A stretch of DNA of 61,178 nt, from assembly GCA_020831485.1 (NCBI GenBank), contig JAFIGG010000013.1:1-61178 (forward strand). Direction: 5' to 3'. Positions within the stretch are counted from its first letter, which is position 1, and each line of letters begins with the position of its first letter. A program made the translations under genes and the position numbers. The notes under the pieces were generated by a model. The model made no database searches and had not been told where the DNA came from. It saw only the letters and a program-made list of their open reading frames with translations. Source of the stretch: Opitutales bacterium (lineage in GTDB: Bacteria; Verrucomicrobiota; Verrucomicrobiia; Opitutales; Oceanipulchritudinaceae). Shown here piece after piece: positions 1-9,017 of this stretch.

Positions 1-1632
1 GACGGGGAGGCAGGCGTCGACACAATTGCCCTGCGCCACCAGGACGAGGATCTGGCCAGTCTTGACAGCCTGCGCATCGGCGGCATCGCCTTTAACCTCA
101 GCAAAATGGATGTTCACATCGAACGGTTCGCTGTCGACGGTCCTGTTGCAGAGGTCAAGCGGGATGTCGAAGGTCGGTTGAACCTGCTCACTCTCGTGCC
201 CCAGACGACAGAACTGGAATCCGCCGATCCACAACCGGAACAGATTTCCGCTGATCCCTACGAGCTACCCCTGAGCTGGTCATTGGCTGAACTCGAAGTC
301 CGCAACGGCCAGGTTGGGTTTAGCGATGAAAGTGTCTCCCCTGCCTTCGCAACCCGCACCGAGAACATCCAGCTGCGATTAAGGAACATCGAATCCGATC
401 CTGCCAGCCGCGGAGAAATGCAGTTCAGCGCAAGATTTGTCGAAGCCGGAACGATTGAACTGGAAGGCCAGACCAACGCAAACCCGCTGGACCTCTTCGC
501 CGACCTGCGTATGACCCTGACAGGCTTTGGCCTACCCGCGACCTCCGGCTACTCCGGCCAGTTTGTCGGCCGGGCGATTGCACAGGGACGCCTCGACCTT
601 GCCATAGACATTGAGATCGCTGATGAGTCCCTGACTGCCAGCAACGCCTTGCTGGTCCGCAACCTGAGTCTGGGCGACCGCGTCGACCACCCGGATGCCC
701 TCAGCCTGCCACTCGACCTTGCGGTTTCCCTCCTGCGCAACCGCCGTGGAGAAATCTCCCTCAATATTCCACTGAGTGGGCGCATTGACGACCCCCAGTT
801 CAGCATCGCATCGGTTGCCAGCCAGGCCTTCGCCTCCGTTATTGGCAACATCGTCAGCTCGCCCTTCTCTATTCTTGGCAATCTGGTCGGTTCACGGGCC
901 GAAGAATTGTCACGGGTGACCTTCGCACCAGGCTCTGCTGAGCTCAGGGACGACCAACGCGAACCGATCGCGGATCTGGCTCAAGCACTCTACCAGCGAC
1001 CGGCACTCGAGCTTGAGGTCCGCGTCCAGGTCGATCGCACAGCCGACCGCGAAGCGCTCGCAAATGCCGAACTGCGCCGTTCCCTCCGACAACACTACCG
1101 CGAGCAACACGGCGAGGAGGCTGAAATCCCGCAAAACTACTGGGAAAACACCGACTTGATTGCCGGCTATTACGAACAGGTATTCGGCCCTCTTGTAGAG
1201 GAAAGCGATGAGCCCGCCGAAAGCGCCGAACCGCCTGCACAGCGAACCCGCCGGCAGGAAGAGCGCGAGGAGAGTCGCGACCGCGACCGGGGTTTACTGG
1301 GTCGATTCGTCGATTGGTTGCGCGGCGTCGAAACGGCCGGGGACACCGAAACGGCCGATCAGCCAGTCGAACCGGTTGTCGACGCGGAAGAAATCGTTGA
1401 AACTGAATCCCTCAGCGAAGAACAACCCGAACGTCCCGACAGGCGGGTAATGCGTAACCGTCTTCTGCAGCGGATTGAAATCAGTGAAGATCAGCTGATG
1501 GAACTCGGCCAGGAGCGTGCGGAAAGCCTGAGGAAGGCATTTCTGCAGTCCGATCAGGTAGAAGCCGAACGCTTGCACTTCAGCGCAGTTGAAATCGGCT
1601 CCGAGGCCAAAGCTGAATTCGACGTTCGCTGA
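1..1632 (+). CDS. DUF748 / AsmA-like envelope protein (3' part)
   Basis: The reading frame is open from the first base of the window, so the N-terminus lies outside it. The visible 543 residues alternate beta-rich stretches typical of AsmA/DUF748 proteins (for example LEVRNGQVGFSDES), which are thought to span or tether to the envelope and act in lipid transport or outer-membrane maintenance. A segment near nt 920-1080 (FAPGSAELRDDQ) resembles the DUF748 C-terminal region. It is followed by a charged Glu/Arg-rich low-complexity stretch (about nt 1200-1440) and a helical tail. The family call rests on overall pattern; the exact function is unknown. Confidence 0.75.
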   Translation, partial: DGEAGVDTIALRHQDEDLASLDSLRIGGIAFNLSKMDVHIERFAVDGPVAEVKRDVEGRLNLLTLVPQTTELESADPQPEQISADPYELPLSWSLAELEVRNGQVGFSDESVSPAFATRTENIQLRLRNIESDPASRGEMQFSARFVEAGTIELEGQTNANPLDLFADLRMTLTGFGLPATSGYSGQFVGRAIAQGRLDLAIDIEIADESLTASNALLVRNLSLGDRVDHPDALSLPLDLAVSLLRNRRGEISLNIPLSGRIDDPQFSIASVASQAFASVIGNIVSSPFSILGNLVGSRAEELSRVTFAPGSAELRDDQREPIADLAQALYQRPALELEVRVQVDRTADREALANAELRRSLRQHYREQHGEEAEIPQNYWENTDLIAGYYEQVFGPLVEESDEPAESAEPPAQRTRRQEEREESRDRDRGLLGRFVDWLRGVETAGDTETADQPVEPVVDAEEIVETESLSEEQPERPDRRVMRNRLLQRIEISEDQLMELGQERAESLRKAFLQSDQVEAERLHFSAVEIGSEAKAEFDVR

Positions 1633-1652
1633 AGAGTCTCAACTGGTGGGCA

Positions 1653-2582
1653 TTATACTACGCTGGGCCAGTGGAACCAAAGGATGAAACAATCTTCTTG
1701 GACTGCAACGCCGATGTATTTCTGTTCGATGGCAGACTTCGCCCCTTTCAAGCCGAAAGCAGAAGCCACGAAATCAGCGCAGATGTTTAGCCCGTAGCCG
1801 CTGCTGTCGGCTGATTGACGGGCGTTGAACAAGGAACTCAGGTCATCTCCAAAACGTTCTTTCAGTGTCTGCGCATGCCCGGGCTCAATCTTATTGATGA
1901 GGACAAAGCGCAGTACCTTGGTACTCGCTTGAGGATCTACTTCGAAAATGTGGAAGTCCACGCGGTTATCCACGGCAAAACGTCCGGCATTGTTCATGCA
2001 ATTGTAGACGATGCGGTCCAGGGCGGAAAACTCCATGCAGCGTTCCGACACAGTGCCAACATAATCGCAGGAATAGCGGACATTCACGGCCCTTCCACCC
2101 TGCACCTGATAGGCTGCGTCCTGCCATTTCTCAGTGAGCAATTCGATTGAATGCCCGCGGTCCGCACGGTCACGGTTGACCGTTTCAAGGTCAATTTCAG
2201 GCACACAGTTGCGAAACATTTTCAAGTGGTCCCGCACCATACGAAACAACTGCAGAGCCGTTTTGTGCTGCCAGGGAAAGATTCCCCGGGCAATCAAATC
2301 GTAGCAGGAGACCACCGCAGCCAGACAGCCACCCCGAATGTCGTGAATCGCCCTCGGCAAACGCTCATCGCCGGTTCCATCCAGCGTTTCAATTCCCAGA
2401 TCCCGGGTGATGCCAGGAACTTCCCCGACATTGACGGCCAATATCGAAGCCATATCCGCTTCCGTCACCTCTGTCTTATCGACCATTGGCTTCAGGACTT
2501 TGAACAATTCGAATAAGCGCTCATAGATACGCTTCATCAAGTCTTGATCCTTCTCGCTGAAAAGGCTGAGAGGGGTATTCAT
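1653..2582 (-). CDS. Histidine-kinase-like protein with degenerate ATPase
   Basis: This is a 309-residue soluble protein. An H-box-like motif (RAIHDIRGG, His80) is followed by an N-box-like motif (VYNCMNNAG, about 193-200) and a G2-like loop (SGYGLNICADFV, about 261-272), the order seen in sensor histidine kinases. The expected DxGxG box is replaced by INKIEPGHA, so ATP binding may be impaired or atypical. There is no transmembrane or obvious sensor domain. The start at 2582 is preferred over a longer frame because a GAGGG ribosome-binding site lies 7-8 bases upstream. It is divergent from the phosphofructokinase gene and has no response regulator beside it. It could be a phosphotransfer or scaffold protein rather than an active kinase. 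Confidence 0.6.
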   Translation of the reverse strand: MNTPLSLFSEKDQDLMKRIYERLFELFKVLKPMVDKTEVTEADMASILAVNVGEVPGITRDLGIETLDGTGDERLPRAIHDIRGGCLAAVVSCYDLIARGIFPWQHKTALQLFRMVRDHLKMFRNCVPEIDLETVNRDRADRGHSIELLTEKWQDAAYQVQGGRAVNVRYSCDYVGTVSERCMEFSALDRIVYNCMNNAGRFAVDNRVDFHIFEVDPQASTKVLRFVLINKIEPGHAQTLKERFGDDLSSLFNARQSADSSGYGLNICADFVASAFGLKGAKSAIEQKYIGVAVQEDCFILWFHWPSVV

Positions 2583-2607
2583 GTGGTCACCCTCATACCG
2601 CTGCGAA

Positions 2608-2625
2608 CGATTTATGGTCAAATCG
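2608..2625. promoter_or_regulatory. Inverted repeat in divergent promoter region
   Basis: CGATTT-N6-AAATCG lies 25 bases upstream of the histidine-kinase-like gene, in the 225-base gap shared with the phosphofructokinase gene. It could be an operator. No matching second copy was noticed, so support is weak. Confidence 0.25.
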
Positions 2626-2807
2626 CTCGGAGCAAGGGCTAGAAGTTGGGATTTTTCAAACTGAACGCTCACGCAAGTCAAAAAAATCCGTGCTTAGCGT
2701 GCCGTCAAGTTTCGATGCTCGATTTAAATATCCAAAAACCTCAAATTCTGAGAGGACAGACGGAGGCTTGCATTCGCCTCAGCCTATCCGTAAAACCCCG
2801 TTCAATT

Positions 2808-3950
2808 ATGGCTGCCAAGTCCAAGACGCGTTGCATCGGCATTCTCACCTCTGGTGGAGATTGCCCCGGATTAAACGCCGCTATCCGCGGAATCACAAAA
2901 GCCGCCCACCAGCATGGAATACGTGTAATCGGTATTACGGATGGCTTCCGGGGCCTCGTCGAGAACCGGTTCAAAACCCTCGAAGACCGCGATGTTTCCG
3001 GCATTTTGACCCTCGGCGGAACACTGCTGGGCACCAGCCGGGACAAGCCGCACAAGATGACTATGGGCGACCGCGTCATGGACATGACGGATGTGGCCGT
3101 TACCAACGCCAAGGCACAACAGATCGACTGCCTGTTTTGCTTGGGTGGCAATGGCACCCAGAAAAACGCCCAGCGCATCCAGAAGGCCGGCCTGCCGGTC
3201 ATGACCCTGCCCAAAACCATCGACAACGATGTCGCCATGACGGATGTCTCCTTTGGCTATGATACCGCCCTGGAAACGGCGACTGAGGCCATTGACCGTC
3301 TCCACACCACAGCCATCAGCCATGACCGGATCATCGTCTGCGAGCTGATGGGACACAAAGCCGGTTGGCTGGCCCTCGGGGCGGGTATTGCCGGAGGTGC
3401 GGATGTGATTCTGATTCCCGAACTGCCTTACGACGTGAAGGCGATTGCCGAACACCTTATCGACCGCCGCAAACACAACAAACGCTTCTCCATCATCGCA
3501 GTGGCCGAGGGTGCCATTTCCCACAAGGAGTTCGCTGAAGCGCAGCAGGCCAAAAAGGACGGCGCCAGAGCCAAAAAGGAAGCCAAGGGAGATCCCAAAA
3601 CCGAACGGGCAAAACTCCTGCATGAGGGACCCCATCTGGTTCAGGAGTCTCTGGATAGCCGAATTGCCCGTCAGTTGCAGGCGCTCACCGGCCTGGAGGC
3701 ACGCACGACTTCCCTCGGCCACGTCCAGCGCGGAGGCACTCCGACTGGCCGCGACCGCCTGATTTGCACCCTGCTCGGCACCAAAGCGGTCGAACTGCTG
3801 AAGGCTGGAAAATACAACCACATGATGGCAATCCGCGGGAACGACATTGTGCCCGTTCCCCTTGCGGATGTAGCGGGCAAAACCAAAATTGTCCCCAAGG
3901 ATCACTTCTGGATCCAGGCGGCCAGGGATGTCGATACCTGCCTTGGATAA
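2808..3950 (+). CDS. pfkA: 6-phosphofructokinase
   Basis: The 380-residue product phosphorylates fructose-6-phosphate in glycolysis. The N-terminal nucleotide loop TSGGDCPGLNAAIRG (about 14-28) and the catalytic PKTIDND (135-141) are clear. The donor-site motif reads GGNGT (113-117): the glycine equivalent to E. coli Gly104 favours ATP, while the lysine in PKTIDND is found both in PPi-dependent and in group III ATP enzymes. An Asn replaces the usual Asp of GGDG. A longer in-frame extension upstream looks non-coding, and the ATG at 2808 gives the standard N-terminus. A hairpin terminator follows directly, so it is probably monocistronic. Donor specificity (ATP or PPi) cannot be fixed from sequence alone. 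Confidence 0.93.
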   Translation: MAAKSKTRCIGILTSGGDCPGLNAAIRGITKAAHQHGIRVIGITDGFRGLVENRFKTLEDRDVSGILTLGGTLLGTSRDKPHKMTMGDRVMDMTDVAVTNAKAQQIDCLFCLGGNGTQKNAQRIQKAGLPVMTLPKTIDNDVAMTDVSFGYDTALETATEAIDRLHTTAISHDRIIVCELMGHKAGWLALGAGIAGGADVILIPELPYDVKAIAEHLIDRRKHNKRFSIIAVAEGAISHKEFAEAQQAKKDGARAKKEAKGDPKTERAKLLHEGPHLVQESLDSRIARQLQALTGLEARTTSLGHVQRGGTPTGRDRLICTLLGTKAVELLKAGKYNHMMAIRGNDIVPVPLADVAGKTKIVPKDHFWIQAARDVDTCLG

Positions 3951-3955
3951 AGATA

Positions 3956-3985
3956 GAGCTCCGGACGAATCCGGAGCTCCCTTTC
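3956..3985 (+). terminator. Hairpin after pfkA
   Basis: A perfect 10-bp stem GAGCTCCGGA/TCCGGAGCTC with CGAA loop lies 6 bases after the stop, followed by a pyrimidine-rich but interrupted T tract. Confidence 0.7.
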
Positions 3986-4052
3986 TCCCTACCTATTACC
4001 ACTATTTAATCTACTGCTGGGTGTAACCCCTTAAGCGGCTTCGGGTTTCAAA

Positions 4053-5510
4053 TTAAATTTTCCCGCGACGGGCTTCCAGCTGACTGCGGATTGCCCGGGC
4101 CTTATCTTCCGTGATCGTATAGGAGGCGACCAGCCAGATTGCTACTGCAGAGGCAACGATAGGAATCGCCACATCGAAGAATCGCATAAGAAACAGCGTG
4201 CGCTCGGCCTGATCTCCACCCAACTCGACGTCAAAACCGGTGGCATTCAGCAGAACACCGGACAGCGCCAGGGCAAGAGCCATTCCCAGTTTCACCACCC
4301 ACCAGAAAATCGATCCAAACATTCCTTCCCTCCGACGACCTGTCTCGAGCTCATCGAAATCGCAAACGTCTGCGATCATTGAACCCATCAGGGTAAATAG
4401 GCCACCGAGACCGAACGCAATGAAGGGAGTCGAAACCAGCAGCAACATCGGTGTGGTCTGGCTGTAACAGAAATACTTCAGCGCATATCCAAAAATGGAG
4501 ATACCGATGGCGATAAAAAAGGCTGTTCGTTTTCCCGTCCGGGTAGATATCCAGGTGATCAGCGGGATCACCATAAAAGTGGCGATTGCCGATACCGTCC
4601 CGTTCCAACCCATCAATCGGGAGCCGGCCGACTGATCTCCTGAATAAACGTAAAAAATAATTACATAGGAAGAGAAGGCTGACACCAGCATAAAGCCGTT
4701 AAACACGAGAAAAGTTGCCGCACACAGCTTCAAAAACGGCCTGAAGCGAATGGTAATCAGGAAACCTTTCAGAAAGGCTTTGACCTGACGCATGACCGCT
4801 TCCATGCGGTCCTTGGAGACGATGGATTCCTGGCCCGCTTCAGCCTTCCCCAAGCGCTCCCGGCAGACAATCGCCGGGACAATCCCGACCAAGGCCGCAA
4901 AGACGCCGACCGCAATGGCAAGCCCTCTGGCCCCAGATACCGAATCGTCGAAGAAGCGCTTGTTCTCCATCAACCAATAAAACCAGGGCGCCAGCACCCA
5001 GGCAATCTGGCCCATGAAATTGGCCGTCCCCATGAGGCGAGTTCGCTCATTGTAATCCGGCGTCATTTCGTAGCCCAAGGCAACCCAGGGAGTGGCAAAA
5101 ACCGTGTAAGCCAGATAAAACAGGATGGACCCGCAAAGGAAAAACCAGAAGTAAAAGGTCTGGCTATGGCCCTCCGGCAATTGCCACAGCAGGGCGAATA
5201 CCAGTCCGGCGGCGATTGCTCCTACAAAGATAAAAGGCCTGCGCCGGCCCCAGCGGGTTTTACTCTGGTCCGATACAAAACCCATGATGGGATCGGTCAG
5301 GGCATCCGTCAGGCGCGGTAATGCCATCAGTAAGCCGACAACGGCCGGATTCATTCCCAGTCCCAGATTCAAAACAATCGCCATGACTCCGATTGCCGCC
5401 CCCAGAAGGTTGTTCACCAAGGCGCCCAAGCCGTAAGCCAGCCGCTGCGGTATCGATATGCGGTCTTCAGGGGCAGTCTGTTCGCCAGCGGGAATGCCTA
5501 TAGTACTCAT
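4053..5510 (-). CDS. GPH-family sugar:cation symporter (MFS)
   Basis: A 485-residue polytopic inner-membrane protein with about 12 hydrophobic segments. The N-terminal stretch RLAYGLGALVNNLLGAAIG and the loop LTDALTDPIMGFVSDQSKTRWGRRRPFI are typical of glycoside-pentoside-hexuronide:cation symporters (melibiose/xyloside type). Its ATG overlaps the stop of the upstream phosphorylase gene by four bases (ATGA), indicating translational coupling. The likely role is import of beta-glucan oligosaccharides or glucose-containing disaccharides from the periplasm for the phosphorylase. It is the last gene of the minus-strand glucan operon. Substrate is inferred from context only. Confidence 0.88.
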   Translation of the reverse strand: MSTIGIPAGEQTAPEDRISIPQRLAYGLGALVNNLLGAAIGVMAIVLNLGLGMNPAVVGLLMALPRLTDALTDPIMGFVSDQSKTRWGRRRPFIFVGAIAAGLVFALLWQLPEGHSQTFYFWFFLCGSILFYLAYTVFATPWVALGYEMTPDYNERTRLMGTANFMGQIAWVLAPWFYWLMENKRFFDDSVSGARGLAIAVGVFAALVGIVPAIVCRERLGKAEAGQESIVSKDRMEAVMRQVKAFLKGFLITIRFRPFLKLCAATFLVFNGFMLVSAFSSYVIIFYVYSGDQSAGSRLMGWNGTVSAIATFMVIPLITWISTRTGKRTAFFIAIGISIFGYALKYFCYSQTTPMLLLVSTPFIAFGLGGLFTLMGSMIADVCDFDELETGRRREGMFGSIFWWVVKLGMALALALSGVLLNATGFDVELGGDQAERTLFLMRFFDVAIPIVASAVAIWLVASYTITEDKARAIRSQLEARRGKI

Positions 5511-8500
5511 TGGGGTTGTTTTAGGATGTTTTCCCTCATACTGACCTCTATGTATCCAAGTGACTGATCGCGGGCAAAGACCGACCTGCTCAGCTCACGA
5601 CTGAGTTTGCAACCGCTTATAGTCACGGGATCGCGGTCATTGAAATGAACCTTAATTGCCGGTGCATCAGCGCCCAATTTGCAAACAACCGGAGTCTGAC
5701 AAACAGTATAGGCGAAACTGCCTTTGCCTGCCGTAAGCGAACATTCCCTACCTGCCTTGTTCAGGTAAGAAAAGGTTTGATCCGAACTCAGCAGTTCAGA
5801 TCGGATAAAACTGTGTATCGGTGCAAAATTGAGACAGCCATCGAGAACCCAAACGCCCAGCTCGCCTCTACGGGTCAGGATTTCTTCCTTCACCTGTCCG
5901 GTCATTCCCGGTTGCTGCGCACCCGCGTGCGCGGGCGTGTGCGAATAGGGATCCGTTGGAAAGGCACCATATTCCTGAGCAGACTTGCGATAGCCCAGAC
6001 CGTCCCTGACCCATTGATAATGCTGATCCAGTTTCTCCCTGAGTGCTGTCTCAGCATTCGACTGAACCGCAGCATATAGGTTCTCCTGAACGGCAAGAAG
6101 CAACTTGGACACCATGTGCCAGTAGACGCTGCCAAGGCCCTCGTAGGCGAACATTGAACCACTCCGACCGGTAAATGAGTGGTGGTTGAAAACCACTTCA
6201 TAAATGTCCAGTATCATTTGCCTCTCGCCCTGCAGTTGCGGGTCCTTATCAGCCAGAATTGAATCCAGCCGCGACCGGAGTTGGCCTTCGTTGTAAAGAT
6301 CCGGATGAAAGCGCCAGACAGAATCACTTTCTTTAACCACAAGCCGGGTATCACCCTGCTCGATCATGCCTTTCAACAGATTCGAGCGCAGGCCCATTTC
6401 AGCTGCCAGCTGGTTCTTCCGTAGAAAGGGAGTAATATCACGATCCGGATACAAAAGGTAAGTCTTACGCTTCGAACAATAGAGCGACGAGACCCGCAAA
6501 GATTCCAACAGTTTCACAGACTCAGCAGCATCGAGCATCCCTGCACTAAGAACTGCCACCTGCCCTTCCAACATCGGCTCCAAATAGCGAATATCAGCCC
6601 GATTATCAGTCAGCAGCATGAGGTTGTAGGCGTGATATAGACCATCTTCACGGCGGTTGATCCGAATCGTGTCATCCGCCCATTCGGTGAGGCGCTGCAA
6701 AAATTGGTGGATGCGACTAGCTGAGACAACCGTCTGGCTGCTCGAAAAATCCTCTCGATACGCCAGTGCACGGTAATCCGAACCGGCTTTTCCGAGGGCA
6801 TCGACAATACGCCTTCGACCTTCGGCATCTGTAGCATCGCGTTTGGAGTCTCCTCTACACAGAGCCTCATCAATCGCCTCCAACAACTCCACAACCGGTT
6901 TAGAAACCGTGTATTCTTCGGTCGATTCAGGACTGAAAAACCTGGTCAAAAACTGCTGATGCCGGCGCAGGTAATACAAGGTCACCATGGACAAACCATT
7001 CCCAACGAGGGCATTGTTGGCATCATTCCACTCCGGTCGCTGGGTAGTCATCCAAATGCCACCGCCTGGAACAAAATTGCTCCATTTGGCGAGTATGGGC
7101 ACCAGCAGCTTCTCCAACAGACAGACCAGAGCAGGCATTTCATTCGAACCCCACAACAACTTGCCGTCAGAGCCTTCCGCCGCAGCACGTTCATGCAGGA
7201 GCGCCGACAGCTGCATATCGCAACTCATGGTATTACGCGGGTCCTTCAGTATCGTATCATAATCATGGATACGGTATGGAACATTCGCATACGAATAACC
7301 TTGACGGTGCAAGAGCTTACCGAGCTTTCCGGGCTCATGTGCGTCCATGCACTCCAGTAGCTTCAAAAGATAAATAATCTGGTGATCGCCCCAATAGCCG
7401 TAGGCTGCCCAGGGGTCCTCAGGATCCGGCTCCTCCCAGTCTATGCCTTCCCTGGTAATACGGTAGGGATTGTAGCCGTCAGGCGTTGAGGCGTTGACGA
7501 ATTTGCTGACCATGTGCTCCAGGTAATCCGGAAAACTGAGTGCAAGAGCTTCCCAATTTTGAAAGATGTCCCGCCAATTGCCCTGAAAGGCCAGAATCTC
7601 ATTGCCGTTCGCATCACGTGTCTGAATTTTAAAGCGATTCCAGGGACGGCTCGGATCACCATGCCGACGACTGAACGAAAGCGGCAGGTATTCGAGGAAT
7701 ATACGTTCCAGCTGGGGACATTGCCGCCCTTCTATGCGTTTCTGAAGTTCTTGCCGGTTCAACACCAAGGGCAAAGACGATAACCATTCTTCATGCTCCG
7801 CTACGAGGCGCTTGTTGGACGTTTTGAGAAATGCGACAAAATCATCACGCAGCAACTCGTAGCCGTCGGCAAATATACCACCCCGCATGAGGTTGAAAAG
7901 CACATTGGCCAGGTGGTGAGCCGTCGCAGTCGAGTCTTCACTCAATTGCAAACCATCGGCTGCAGCCAGACGCCTGCGCAGGTTTGATTCACCCCTTACA
8001 ATGTCGTCGTACACCAGATCCACCACCGAATCGGACTGGAGTGTTTTGCCGAGTCGGGCAACACTGGCCTGGTCCAAAGCGGTATCCCCTACCCAGATCC
8101 AGGAAACCGGTTTATCTGAGTTTAATTCCAAGGCTGCAAATTCAACAAAATGGCCACGAACTCCACGGGTCACCCGGGATTCGGCAATTGCCTCACCCTC
8201 ACAGAAGCGGTTGACGGCTTTTGCATCCAGGCTTCTGACCGGTGCGCACAGACCACGGCTCCAAGCCACGGTTGCCCGCAAGGATTCGTGTGGTTCGGGT
8301 TGGTCGGTCAATCCGGATGACATCGAATATACGGCAAGGCCCAATGGTTCAAGTAACTCGTTCTGCTTGTAGGCGTCCGTTAGGCAACTCAGTTCGTTCT
8401 GCAGGCGCTGGGTAACACCCGTTGGCACAAGGTTGCGAACGCCGTGAATCACTTCCAACGAACGCCGACCCTTGGATTCGGTCATCAGTTCGCACTGACG

Positions 8501-8983
8501 CACTAGTCCAAACCGGTCACTGATCATAAGTGTTGAGCGGAAGACCAGACCAGCTACCAAATTGCTTTCCTCGAAGGTCAGGCGTGAACCAAGAATATTT
8601 TTCAACAGGCGGCGTTTTACTTCCGGGCCCGCATCCGGCTTGAACGGCTGCCAGTATTTCCAGGCACCGTCCTCTTTCCAGCGAAACAGAGCAAACGGCC
8701 CCGTGTGTGCTGCGCTGTCGTGAATCCTATCTACGGTCTCATAGGGCAACATGGCGTGATCCGCATCTTCGCGTCCGGCGGTAAGCGATCCTGTTGACGA
8801 AACGAACAGCCAGATATTGGCATCGCTCGTTAAAGAGCAGAAAAACGGTGGTATCTGGTCGTAGTCCTCGATTTCCAGTAGAATCCGGTCGGCATCTTTA
8901 GCACTTGCGGATGAGCTATTAAAGCCAGCTTTGGAATCATTTGTGCGAACCTCGGACTTAAGGGAAGTTGTTAGTGTTGCCAT
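5507..8983 (-). CDS. Large cytoplasmic glycoside phosphorylase, GH149-like (proposed)
   Basis: The 1158-residue product has no signal peptide, so it should act in the cytoplasm. The motif EWNDANNALVGNG (Asp about 654) matches the DWND..N..G motif that holds the catalytic acid of clan GH-Q phosphorylases such as GH94. A second conserved-looking block is GNWRDIFQNWEAL (about 468-480). Length (about 1100-1200) and neighbours (two GH16 laminarinases) fit GH149 beta-1,3-oligoglucan phosphorylase, which converts beta-1,3-glucan and phosphate to glucose-1-phosphate. GH161 or an uncharacterised GH94 relative are alternatives. An ATG at 8983 was chosen because it clears the upstream gene; a start at 9055 would overlap it by 38 bases. 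The gene is coupled to the symporter downstream. Confidence 0.65.
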   Translation of the reverse strand: MATLTTSLKSEVRTNDSKAGFNSSSASAKDADRILLEIEDYDQIPPFFCSLTSDANIWLFVSSTGSLTAGREDADHAMLPYETVDRIHDSAAHTGPFALFRWKEDGAWKYWQPFKPDAGPEVKRRLLKNILGSRLTFEESNLVAGLVFRSTLMISDRFGLVRQCELMTESKGRRSLEVIHGVRNLVPTGVTQRLQNELSCLTDAYKQNELLEPLGLAVYSMSSGLTDQPEPHESLRATVAWSRGLCAPVRSLDAKAVNRFCEGEAIAESRVTRGVRGHFVEFAALELNSDKPVSWIWVGDTALDQASVARLGKTLQSDSVVDLVYDDIVRGESNLRRRLAAADGLQLSEDSTATAHHLANVLFNLMRGGIFADGYELLRDDFVAFLKTSNKRLVAEHEEWLSSLPLVLNRQELQKRIEGRQCPQLERIFLEYLPLSFSRRHGDPSRPWNRFKIQTRDANGNEILAFQGNWRDIFQNWEALALSFPDYLEHMVSKFVNASTPDGYNPYRITREGIDWEEPDPEDPWAAYGYWGDHQIIYLLKLLECMDAHEPGKLGKLLHRQGYSYANVPYRIHDYDTILKDPRNTMSCDMQLSALLHERAAAEGSDGKLLWGSNEMPALVCLLEKLLVPILAKWSNFVPGGGIWMTTQRPEWNDANNALVGNGLSMVTLYYLRRHQQFLTRFFSPESTEEYTVSKPVVELLEAIDEALCRGDSKRDATDAEGRRRIVDALGKAGSDYRALAYREDFSSSQTVVSASRIHQFLQRLTEWADDTIRINRREDGLYHAYNLMLLTDNRADIRYLEPMLEGQVAVLSAGMLDAAESVKLLESLRVSSLYCSKRKTYLLYPDRDITPFLRKNQLAAEMGLRSNLLKGMIEQGDTRLVVKESDSVWRFHPDLYNEGQLRSRLDSILADKDPQLQGERQMILDIYEVVFNHHSFTGRSGSMFAYEGLGSVYWHMVSKLLLAVQENLYAAVQSNAETALREKLDQHYQWVRDGLGYRKSAQEYGAFPTDPYSHTPAHAGAQQPGMTGQVKEEILTRRGELGVWVLDGCLNFAPIHSFIRSELLSSDQTFSYLNKAGRECSLTAGKGSFAYTVCQTPVVCKLGADAPAIKVHFNDRDPVTISGCKLSRELSRSVFARDQSLGYIEVSMRENILKQPQ

Positions 8984-9017
8984 AATCGTATTGGGTGAGT
9001 TATAAATTCGTATAAGA

